64,000 bases of DNA, taken from Monoplex corrugatus (Eukaryota; Mollusca; Gastropoda; Littorinimorpha; Ranellidae). The position numbers were made by a program, and so were the translations under genes. The notes below the pieces were generated by a model. It ran no database searches. It had not been told where the DNA came from and saw only the letters and a list, made by a program, of their open reading frames with translations. The stretch is from positions 49,242,750-49,306,749 of the forward strand of contig JAPXFY010000016.1 in the NCBI GenBank assembly GCA_030674185.1, in the 5' to 3' direction. Of the stretch, positions 1-10,848 are shown piece after piece. Within the stretch, counting starts at the first letter, position 1. Each line of letters starts with the position of its first letter.

Positions 1-164
1 GTAGGGCCAGAGTCTTTCCCCTTGAGGCCAAACGCCATGACCTGGAAATGAAACAGCAAAATCAAAAAATCAAAACCCAAACGCAATTTTGATGAAAAAA
101 AACAAGAACACCCCCCCACACACCCCCATTAATGCCATCCTACATACATTCAGTGTTATCAACA

Positions 165-490
165 ATATTTTTGGCCCAAACTGGCTTTTTTTCTGGAACC
201 GAGCATGCTATGGGCTCTTTTCAATGACTGGGACAACACAGTTGAGACCCATCTACTTTATGGATGCATATTTGAGGGAGTTGCTAAAATTTCCTGACCA
301 ACACCACAGTGTCTGCGTCTCTTGGGCTTGGTTGATGCTAGACTACAGAATGAAAGGAAGCATACAGTGCAACCCTGTCATGCTGTCTCAATCCAGAATG
401 GAATGGGGCTGGAAATCCCACACTGATTTTGACAAGACCATAGGAATCGAACCTATAACCTTACAGTCACAAGTCCATTGCATTAATTAA
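165..490. mobile_element. tRNA-derived SINE family A, rearranged copy
   Basis: Positions 165-415 match the body of the SINE at 32,440-32,690 in the same orientation (shared phrases such as accaacaccacag and tctcttgggc). Positions 405-490 match the family's tRNA-like head in the opposite orientation, with a clear B box GGTTCGATTCC read on the minus strand. The copy is therefore two pieces in opposite orientation, or two overlapping insertions. Confidence 0.65.
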
Positions 491-2343
491 TGACATTTTA
501 TGTCAATCTGTGTGCATGCCAGCCATTATTACATGAGTGTAGCCGAAGAACTTTCTTTTTTTCTATAATTGATGAATTGTGACTTGATCATGTTAAAAAT
601 TTACTTCAACGGACAGCTGCAAGTATATGTATATATATTATATATCTGAATTAGCACGGCTTAATGTTTAGACATCATTGTATCAAGCCTTTCATTCAAA
701 CATATGTGATGGTGTGGTGGTAAGGGTGAGGGTAAAAAAAACGGGAGGCAGAAGAGCGCAGGTGGTAAGGCAGCCTGACAAAGAAGACCCAGGGAAGGCA
801 GAGCTGGTGTTTCTCTCTTTATTCTGACTCAACCATTCACGACCAGACCGGAGGAGAAAGGCATACATGGCACACACACTCATCCGCTTATATTCTCTGC
901 ATGTGAACCGCATTGACGGCACCACGAGCCCACAGGCGAATCGACTCTTTGGGGCCCCTCAGGGGCCAGATTTGTGTTTCTTCATGCAAGCTCAGCTGTG
1001 TTTATCTTGTGGCCCACATAACAAATATCATCATATTATATATCAGAAAATTCTACACAGCACACAGTTGTTGTATTCTACATCATTTTGCACAATATTC
1101 ACTTAGATCGAAACTATGAGTGGTTTAAGTCAATGTTTATACTTTGCTGAAAGGGATTTTAGCCGTATTTTTGCATATCTAATCAATCAATATTAATCCA
1201 TGAAAACTGTCAAACAAATGAGTAAATAGACGATAACTGAGAAGTTTATGTGGACATACTTTGAATAGGTAAATCAACCTCTCAGTGCAGAAATTGATCA
1301 GCGAACAGGCAACAGAAAACACAAATGATCCTAATTTGGACATGCGCAGTTTGACCACAATACGGAATTCCAGAATCTCTTCTAATACCTTACTGCTCAG
1401 CAATATTTTATTGGAATATCAGTTCTTTTTATAAAGGGAGCAAAAATGTAATTGAAACTGTATTTTCTAAGTCAGATTTTAAACATTAAGAACTTGATTC
1501 TACATCCCGGCAAGATGGCAGTCATTTTAGTGGTTTGCAGCACTTTGACTTGGCCTGAACTTCTTTAATGCAAGCTTAATATCTAATGATTAAAGGTTGA
1601 TGTGGTTCAAATGAAAGATTAGAATATCAACATTCTAAAAGTGATCTTGAAATTTCCACAATATATTTCATTATTTTACAAATTTCCGATTATCGTCATG
1701 GCTCACTGGTCGAAAATTTGAATAGTACCGAATGATTGAACACCAAAATTATTGATTTCAGGAAAACGAGGGAAATTTCACCTTGAGGACATTTCCCATA
1801 AGAAATACATACTTTTCTGCTAAATTAGAATGCACAAGTTACTCATTTCCTAGCTTTTAAGGGTTTAAATAACAGAATTTCCTAATATTTTTGAGAATCG
1901 CTGACCCAAGGGAGGTAACTGCACTCAAGATTGTTTGATAAGAAAAGGCGTCTGCTACATGCCATTGGGTGTGCACAGCTACACATAGATAAGATCTTCT
2001 CATAAAATATTGAGAAATCCTTGCAAGTACAGTGGAGGCCATCTATAATGAACCTGCCTACAATGAATTTAATTTCTAGCAATATTGTATTCTTCTACTT
2101 TCCCTACCCATTTCCTTCTCTTTCCCTCTTGTAAAATACTGTCTATAACAAATAAATCTACTACTGCACATAACTATGCTGTAACAAACATATATCCATC
2201 TCCTCTGAATTTCATTGTATGCTTGTTCCAATAATGAATATCTTATCATTGTGCTTTCTGGCTGATCTGAATGACATTCCTCAAGTTTTCTAAAGGGGAA
2301 GAAACAGAAATTCTGTCTGAAGACAGAAGGTGGAAGCATACAA
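491..2343. other. unassigned intron sequence
   Basis: AT-rich sequence with no exon-like open frame, RNA gene or recognised repeat on either strand. A short G/C palindrome (ggggcccctcaggggcc) near 951 is the only local structure I noticed. Confidence 0.5.
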
Positions 2344-2347
2344 TTAA

Positions 2348-4333
2348 CCCTCTAGCGCCGACCACTACAGATATGATAAATCCAAAATCAAGCGCCTGTA
2401 GCGCAACTTTAGTGATAACCTGATGTATCCGCCTGGAATATCCGGTTCCAGACAGGCAAGGACTACACTAACACGATGCCCCCACACCCTGGCGCCGTGT
2501 CTGTTATTCCTCACACTTCATTTTCTACACTGACCGCTAGCAGTTACCAGCTTTCTTACAGTCCCCTGTTTTTGAGCCTCTGGTACACAAACATGTGAGT
2601 ACACATTTATTTTTAATTGGGCTTAATAAATGCACAGTAGTATGTAGATTTCAAGCATATGATAATTTTGTATGAAGCAGATTAATGTTAGTCATAAAAA
2701 TGACATAAAAACGGTTTATCATATGTGATAAGAACGGCCTTTGTGGAAACTTCAGGAAAAGACAACTCGTCCGCCATTTATCAGAAATGATAAGAGAGGC
2801 GTTAAAGGTCGCAAGTGCCCTTTTCTAGCTGTAGAAAAGCTAACACTGATTGTTGCTTTGAATGATTCCTTTGATTCAGAAATGATTTTTTTAGTGCTTG
2901 TCTGTTAGAATGTTGCATATTATATGTAATCTGTAAAGAAAAGTCAGTAAAGTTTGGATCTTTCATCTGTTTTCAGCATGACAACACGAGTTCCAGTGAC
3001 AAACGTTTGCTGGTTTGTTGCTGGTGATCAGAGTGATTTTGACCCTTCTGACAGCAGTGGAGATGAGTGGAGGCCAGGAGATGACTTTGAGGTTTATCAA
3101 TGATCAGTGGATGGACAGAGAAGAACACCTGGAGGTCTTGGTCTTGGAGGGGAAGTAGTCATGAAGATGACACAAGGTCTTCAGAGAGATTTAAACTATA
3201 AAGTCTTCGCTGACTACTTCTTTTCCAACTTGCCTCTTATTCAAGCCTTGAAAGCAAAATCCATTTACTTTGTCGGAACGTTTCGAGCCAACAGGTTCAA
3301 AGGCCTCAGCCTGAAGTCTGAGAAGGAGCTGAAGCAGGAAGGAAGGGGAGCCTGTGATGTCAAGGTAGAACTGATGTCGAATGTTGTAGGTGTGCGCTGG
3401 TTTGACAACAAGACTGTGGACACTGTCTCTACCTATGTTGGTGTGGAACCTCAAGGTAAGGCATCACAATACGACAAAAAGCAGAAGCAGAAAGTCACCA
3501 TTCCCCAGCCTGCCATCATCAAAGAGTACAACAAATTTATGGGTGGGGTAGATCTGCTTGACAACCTCACAAGCCTCTACAAGTTCCCACTAAAGTCGAG
3601 GCGTTTCTACATGTACATTTTCTATCACACCATCCCAGTTGCTGTTGTTAACAGCTGGCTGTGGTACAAGAGGGACTGCACGCTGCTGAACTTCAAGTCA
3701 GTAAAGCTCAGCATCTTTCAGAGCCAGATTGCTGATGCCCTGGTGCTGATGAAGAGTGCAGTTGGTCGCCTGAGCGGCTGTGTGACGTCACCACCTCCAG
3801 CCAAGTTTTCCAGACAGTCTGTTCCCACCCCTGATGTCCGTCTGGATGGTGTTGCCCACCTGCCCCAATGGAACAACACCAGGACATCGTGCAAAAACAG
3901 AAACTACCAGAGCCTGACCTACGTCTTCTGCCCAAAGTGCAAAGTGAACCTTTGCTTCAACAAGGACAGAAACTGCTTTGCGGAGTTCCATCTGCTCAAA
4001 TAACTATGAAATCTAGCACAAAAAACGCTTGAACAGAAATGAACTGCATTGATTAGAAATTTGAAAACAGTTAGCTGAATAAACCTGCAATGAACTGCTG
4101 TTCCAGAAACAATTTATCATATATGATAAGATCGGTCTTGGTACCGCAAAAGCCGCTCTTATCATATATGATAATTTTTCTAACTTTGTCATTTTTTCAC
4201 TTTAATTAAAAATAACACCGAAAATGTGTTTCTTTGTGTATCTAATGGTGTTTATTTCTTATGAAAAAACACCATTAGATACAACAAAGAAACACATTTC
4301 CCTAGTCTAGAAGTACTTTCAGGCTCTAGAGGG
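2348..4333 (+). mobile_element. piggyBac-like DNA transposon, internally deleted
   Basis: Flanked by TTAA on both sides (2,344-2,347 and 4,334-4,337), the fixed piggyBac target. Ends are inverted: CCCTCTAGCGCC at the left, and CCCTCTAGAGCC when the right end is reverse-complemented. Subterminal palindromes TTATCATATATGATAA lie at 4,113 and 4,159, with relatives near 2,718 and 2,778. A roughly 30-nt-armed hairpin occupies 4,225-4,296. It holds a damaged transposase gene and sits in the ADGRV1 intron downstream of W27. Confidence 0.9.
2979..4003 (+). pseudogene. piggyBac transposase, N-terminal and central parts lost
   Basis: piggyBac transposases cut and paste DNA with an RNase H-like domain carrying three Asp residues. 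An ATG at 2,979 opens an acidic N-terminus (DQSDFDPSDSSGDEW) that stops at 3,101. The frame from 3,107 (298 codons) then starts already inside the catalytic domain, with GLGGEVV and ADYFFSNL (second Asp), GTFRANRF, WFDNKTV, then FMGGVDLLD (third Asp) and a C-terminal Cys/His motif (CPKCKVNLCF, RNCF). The segment with the first catalytic Asp is missing, so no active enzyme is expected. Intact relatives are about 550-600 residues. Confidence 0.85.
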
Positions 4334-4374
4334 TTAAGGTGAAAAGTACAATCTATCAAATCAGCTAATCAGGT

Positions 4375-4375
<1 letters not shown>

Positions 4376-4413
<38 letters not shown>

Positions 4414-4417
4414 CCAT

Positions 4418-4451
<34 letters not shown>

Positions 4452-4572
4452 GCACAAACACACACACACACCACACATGCACAACCACATAAACCCACAC
4501 CCACTCACACAAAACCACATACATACACAAACACACACCAAACACATACATGCATGCACACACACAAACAAA
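4376..4572 (+). repeat. (CA)n microsatellite
   Basis: Long CA tract with scattered interruptions, directly beyond the W27 donor; it reads as (UG)n in the ADGRV1 transcript. Confidence 0.95.
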
Positions 4573-4605
4573 AAAGAAGGCAGACATCACATCATGTTTC
4601 CTTAC

Positions 4606-4686
4606 TCGATTATTCAACAACTCCTCTCCATTCTGTGTCGGGAACCACTGGCGGCTACTGTACTCAATGAGATGGAAATCTATACA
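4606..4686 (-). CDS. ADGRV1: ADGRV1 candidate exon W27 (GAIN)
   Basis: 81 bp, phase 0 both sides. Acceptor GTTTTTTCAG, donor GTAAGG, both strong. Encodes CIDFHLIEYSSRQWF followed by a PTQNGEELLNNR strand, resembling a GAIN beta-strand segment. It is the last exon I can place; the next must lie beyond position 1. Confidence 0.65.
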
Positions 4687-6615
4687 CTGAAAAAACACGC
4701 ACACACATTACATGTTTCACTGTGGTACAAAAAAAAAAAAGTATATGCACAAAACAGAAAAAATGTATGTAGTATATTTTGTAACAAGTTTGGCTCAAAT
4801 CTGTAAACACATACACTAGTGATGACAACTAAAGTAGACACAACACAAAAGAAGTCACCACCTATTCAATTTAAATTGCACAAACAATGCATGGTTTCTA
4901 CCTGCCATTTACTCAACTCATGTCAATCAGCCTTTACAACAGAACCCTAACTAAACCGTAGCTGGCTGGAATTAGCAATCAGCAAGAGAACTCTGACCTC
5001 AGCACACGATTGATTACTCTTTACTGAGCCGAAATAGAGGCACTTATGCACGCAATCTGCATGATTCATAGTACAGACGATAAATGAAATCAAGTGGTCT
5101 TCAACTTAGATGCCCTCTCTTCTCCTGTGATCCTGGAGAATGACAAATTTCCCTATGTGAGGTATTCCAACAAGTCAGTAGAACCAACAGAGTAGTCCTC
5201 CAATAGATTCCTGCTAACTGTGTGATCCTGGTAACATGACAGTAGAGGAGCTAGCAAAAAGAAGAGCCCAGGAAGACCAAACAGACAACAGCGTCAGCTA
5301 AAGCAAAAAGAAAAACACCATCAGATCACTCTTTTAAGCATGGACAGAAAGAAATGATTACCACCTTCTGTCCAGACAGCAACAAGTGGTCCTGACAAGA
5401 CTCTGCAACGGCAAAATCAAGCTCAATATCTAAATGAACTTAAAGTTCAGACTGATTTCTTCACCAACCTGTTCCTGTGGTCAAGAGGACTGACAGCTAA
5501 ACATAGACTGCAATGATGTCACCTCTGTTAAACAGTGACAGGAAACATGGCTGACTACAACTCCTCTGAACATTAAGTTTCATGGCAGCTGGAAAAAAAA
5601 AAGGCCACGTTCATCGCCAAAGGTGGCCTGACCATGTACATGTAGATGACACATAAAAAGATTTCCACTGATCCTCCAGCTCAGTTTGCCTCATACACTA
5701 GACAGCTTCAACTGCTGTTAAACCCTCTAGCATGTGATTTCTGAATTACTAAATATTCCCCAGCATTTCCATTATTTTGACCCTTATGGATAAAATGCAA
5801 CTATATCAAACTGTTGTTTATAAACTGGGTGTTTCTCAATTTTTCTTCAGGCTAATTGTTATTCATAAACTTGGAATTACTCTCTTGGTTTCTTTTCATC
5901 AATTGCTATTCATAAACTGGGCAATGTCTATGCTTGCAATGCTCCATTTAGACCTGAAGACTGTCCAACAAGCACTGAAGGTCACCATGGTGTGCAAATG
6001 TTCCAAGCACATACATCTGGTTATCTGTAGACAGAACATTAACCCTTTGACTCGCACCCTGGCACCAACTGCAAAATTTAACCCTTTGAGTCCCTCACCC
6101 TATCCACCAGCATCCTGAAGGAAGCTGGTGGATATGGTAAGAAACTATGCAGCATGACACTCCCTGGTGTGACAATATGGATGGGAGCGACCTCCAGTAA
6201 TGTGTGAAGTACCTGATCATTGACGCTATCTGCTGATGTGGACACTGTCAGTTTTGTGGGCACAGTGAATGTATCCCCATGGCTGAAACACACACAAACA
6301 CACACACACATACACATGCACACAGGAATGCAAGCATGCACACACACACGCGCACACACACACACACACGCAGGAACGCACACACGCAGGAATGCAAACA
6401 TGTATAGGGAAACTTCAAACATATAAAGCTCCAGAACACAAAAATTAGGAAATATATATGTCTCAAACATATGCAACTACCGATTACAGTCATTTAAACA
6501 GTAACATTTCTAAACTCAACAATGTCAAAGAAAGTATCATTATGTTCACATTTCATATCAAGAGGCATTTCTCTTTAATCACTTACTATTAAAAAAATCT
6601 CACACACACACAACA

Positions 6616-6674
<59 letters not shown>

Positions 6675-8176
6675 TACTTATTTCTAAACTGGCCATTCTT
6701 CTCAACCTTTACAGTCTTTTTTTAAAAAAAAACTGGGTGTTACTCTTTGCTTTTTAGGTCATTGTTTTTCATAAACTGGAAATTAGTCTGATTTATTTTA
6801 GTCAATGTGTCAACTGTTATTCATAAACTAGGCATTACTCGATGGCCTTTTTTTTTTTTAAAGCATTCTGATTTTTCTTGGATGCCAGAACACAGGTTGT
6901 TTTGCCATCAATGTACAGGCAGTACATTACTGCACAGTCTATGTATTCCTTTTTTGATGGGCGTGCTTGATCAGTGTTTTCATGTTTCCAGAAGCCAGCC
7001 ACTGACATGACTTATAAAACCTTTAAAGTGTATGTTCCATATCTTGCATGGGTATACACACACGAAAGGGATTTAGGCCCTTGGCAGTTCTGCACACACT
7101 GACCTGTGAGATCAGTAAGTCTCCATCTATTACCATCAAGTGGAAGTTTCCAGGGAGATCAAATCTAGGACCATCCGACCGGAACTTCAGTGTTTACCCA
7201 TCCAACTACCATATCCTTTTAACTGTTATTCAAAACTGGGTATTTTTCAATGTTCCATTTTTCTATCAGTTGTTACTGTTAGCGTTACTTTTCTGTGGGC
7301 TGGTTGGTTCTTTTGAAAGAGCTGTGGACTCAAGATCTGATATCTCCAGTTTACTTCCAGCATGCAACACTAAAAACTGGTCTGTTGGCTGCCCATCTGA
7401 AGGTTTCCATCATTCTGGGGTGTCAGCTCAGTGTTTCATATGTCTCTTTTCTTCCTCTTCTCATTTCAAGATCTTGCTAATGCATAAGGTTTTGTGCAGG
7501 TTGAGGGAGGCTGCCAGAAAACTGCTGGCAGATTTGGGGGAAGCACATATGGAATTGTCAAAGTGTGATGAACCCCACTTAAACAAACTCCAAAACAACT
7601 GTTATTCAGAAATTGGGTGTTATGCTATGATTTCCTGATCAGTTGATCATGAACTGGGCATTACTCTATTAATAAAGTACCGTAAAATTCAGGCTATTGG
7701 GCGCACCGGTATATAAGGTGCACCCACTAAATTATAGCAAAATCTAAACTATATCCGCACATAAGCCGCACTGGTTTATAAGCCACACTTTTTCAATAGC
7801 CAGGTCGATCGCCTTCAACTTGAAGGCTGCTTCGTTGGCATTACGTCGCGTTTTCGGCATGATGAAGGTGTACGCTTGAGCAGAGTAGATCTGAATACCG
7901 ATCCATATGCTTCAATGTTTGCGGATTTGACTTAAACACGTGAACAGTTAACTCTTTAACACGGAGCTCACCGAAAAATTCATGAACGTTAAACATGATT
8001 TTGGTGAGTTGAAGAGAAGCTAAGAATATACGAGAACGTGACTCTCTTGGGATCGTGGAAAATCTGCAAATAAGCGGCATCGTTTTTTAAGCCGCAGGGG
8101 TTAAAGCTGGGGAAAAGTCGTGGCTTACAACCCGAACTTTACGGTAACTGTTTCCTTTCACAAGACACATGCACAT

Positions 8177-8213
<37 letters not shown>

Positions 8214-8606
8214 TGAACACACACACACACACACACAATGTCAGTAGGATACCATGTGTCACCCATGTACATGCTGTCTATGGTGTTTTGCAAACACAAC
8301 AGCAAAAACTTTCCTTTTGATTATGGCTGATTTCAATTTGTCCATCCCCTTTTCTCTCAGTTAACAGGTTGTCTGTACATAGGTGAAATAACAACAAGGT
8401 CATCATCACAGAAAAGGAGGGGACAAGTTTCAGCAGGCACAGGGTAGGTGAAATGCATATAGGCAAAACATGTAGCTCCCAAAATAAATTTATAATTCTG
8501 TATCAATATTCTCTTTTCTATAAATCTTCACCACTTCGAGCAAAGGGTAGGGACGGGTGGAAGCAGAGGAAAAGGAGATGGAACACGCACACGCACACCC
8601 CCACAT

Positions 8607-8670
<64 letters not shown>

Positions 8671-9393
8671 GCAAACAACCAAGTGCCTTTCTGACATCAT
8701 GACAGTTAAAAAGACATGAACAGAAAGAAAACAAGCATACAAGAAGCACACAATATCAACTTACACAGCCTTATAGTCATAACCTTGTAGTTTGATTAGA
8801 TGCCATCTGCCAGCGGATACTATCACATATGAACACACTTTGGTGACCCTGTATTAACACACAAAAATATAAAAGTTACTGATCCTGTGTAAACACACAA
8901 AGAGATAAAAGTTACTGGAATTATTACAAATGAACACTGGTGATCCTATGTTAAAACACAAAGAGATAAAAGTTACTGATACTATCATACATGAACGCTG
9001 CTGATCCTGTGTTAACACACTGAGATAAAAGTTACTGATACTATCACATATGAACACAGACAATCCTCTGTAAACACACAAAGAGCTAAAAGTTACAGTA
9101 TCATCAAGTACAAACACGCACTGTTGATCCTGTGTTAAAAAATAAAGGGATAAAAGTTACTAACACTATCATGAATGAACACATTTTGGTAGTCCTGAAA
9201 GAGAAAGAAAGAAAGACACAGAAACAGAGAAACATAGAGAGACAGAGACAGACATGGAGACAAGACACACAGAGGGACAGAGAGAAAACATAAGGACACA
9301 CACACACACACTCACAGAGAGAAACAAAGAGAGAGACACAAGAGAGAGAGAGAAACACACACACACACACACATACAAAAGAGAGAGAGACAC

Positions 9394-9425
<32 letters not shown>

Positions 9426-10813
9426 TTGACCATTCTGACAAATTTATCACCAGGAAAGGTACAAAAATCAAACCTGAATACAAGTACACTAAAACTTAAA
9501 CGAAAGCAGGTCTAAATTACCTAAAACCGCTTCCACACATCTCATTTTCTTAGAGCCAGAAATGCACTTAATACATGCACCCAATTATCATTCCTAAAAG
9601 AAACTGTGTAAGGCTTTGATAGAACATACATGGGTGAATGGACCAGCATGGCAGAAAATGACAGGAAAATAGAAAGGAAAGGAACAAGGCAGAAACAAAG
9701 TGACTATAAGAAAAGAGGAAATTTCTAGCACAGAATTTCCAGAAGGCAAGGATACTCTTCACAATGAAAGAACCCTCACAACCCCATGGGGGTTGTGCAG
9801 GTCCTTTTTTTTGTTTGTATATTGTATGTAGTATGCATTGATCACATGTGTACGTCTGACATATGAGTCTGTGTACATCTTTTTTTATATGTTGTATGTA
9901 ATATGCATTCATTGCATGCGTATGTCTGGTGCACGAGAGTGCTTTGATTTGAATTATCAAGATTTGGCGCCACATAAATACTGTAATTATTGAATAATGT
10001 AATTATTACTGAATAAATCACACAACCCAAAGCACACTGAATACTGTAATTATCACTGGATAAATCACACAACCCAAAGCATACTGAATATTGTAATTTT
10101 TACTGAATACATCACAGAACCCCAAGCATACTAAATACTGTAATTTTTACTGAATACATCACAGAACCCCAAGCAAGGGTTCCAACTCTTTATTGTGTGG
10201 ATCTGTGTGTGTAGGATACTTAGTGGTTTAGTTTCACACTTGACAAGCTACACGTGATGCAAGTTACTGCCCAGCATGTACTTACAAGACATCCTGTGCA
10301 GGAGCAGAGTCAGGACAAATCTGCCCACTCAGCATGTTGTGCGCGAGTTCCTCCATTCGCGTAGCCAGAGCGTAATACCCCCTGGTGCCATCTGATTTAC
10401 TGGGATCAAGCATTTTACAGAACAGATCCAACGTAGCATCGAGGACTTCTTCCGGAAATCTGTTCAAAGTCAGCAAATCATGATCTTGGTTTAATTCAAA
10501 TCAACATTCTGTCTGTTCTGAGCTTACAACTTTATGCTTTGTGGCTGCGTCAATGCTAGCTGAATGGGTAGCGCAAACTGTGTTGGATTTGACAAATTCC
10601 ACATGGGAGATAACTCTGTGACTCTCAAGAGTTATGTTGCTTAGTTAATATTTAAAATTCTCCCTGCTTCCCTCTTATTTCCTTTGGTGTTACATAAATA
10701 CCATGGTAAATAAGCAATGAAACTGAATTTTAATTGAATAGCCACTTCCATATGTTGATTGGTTATGAAAAAAAAAAAAGGTCAGACCATACTCACATAG
10801 CACATGTGCGCAT

Positions 10814-10848
<35 letters not shown>

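Larger units (their letters stand above)
5800..7675 (+). repeat. dispersed 50-bp repeat, interrupted array
   Basis: A phrase close to tgttattcataaactgggc recurs near 5,812, 5,866, 5,910, 6,729, 6,767, 6,818, 7,224, 7,595 and 7,645, often about 50 bp apart. A TTAA palindrome, exon W26, (CA)n tracts and a SINE lie between the copies. Confidence 0.55.

Noticed and set aside
692..925. Minus-strand 77-codon frame as a further ADGRV1 exon
   Set aside because: No similarity to GAIN, GPS or 7TM sequence and no suitable acceptor/donor pair in the phase required after W27.
4377..4806. His-Thr and Cys-Val rich frames in CA/TG tracts (also 8.5, 37.9, 49.5, 53.9 kb)
   Set aside because: Translations of dinucleotide repeats on either strand; no coding signal.
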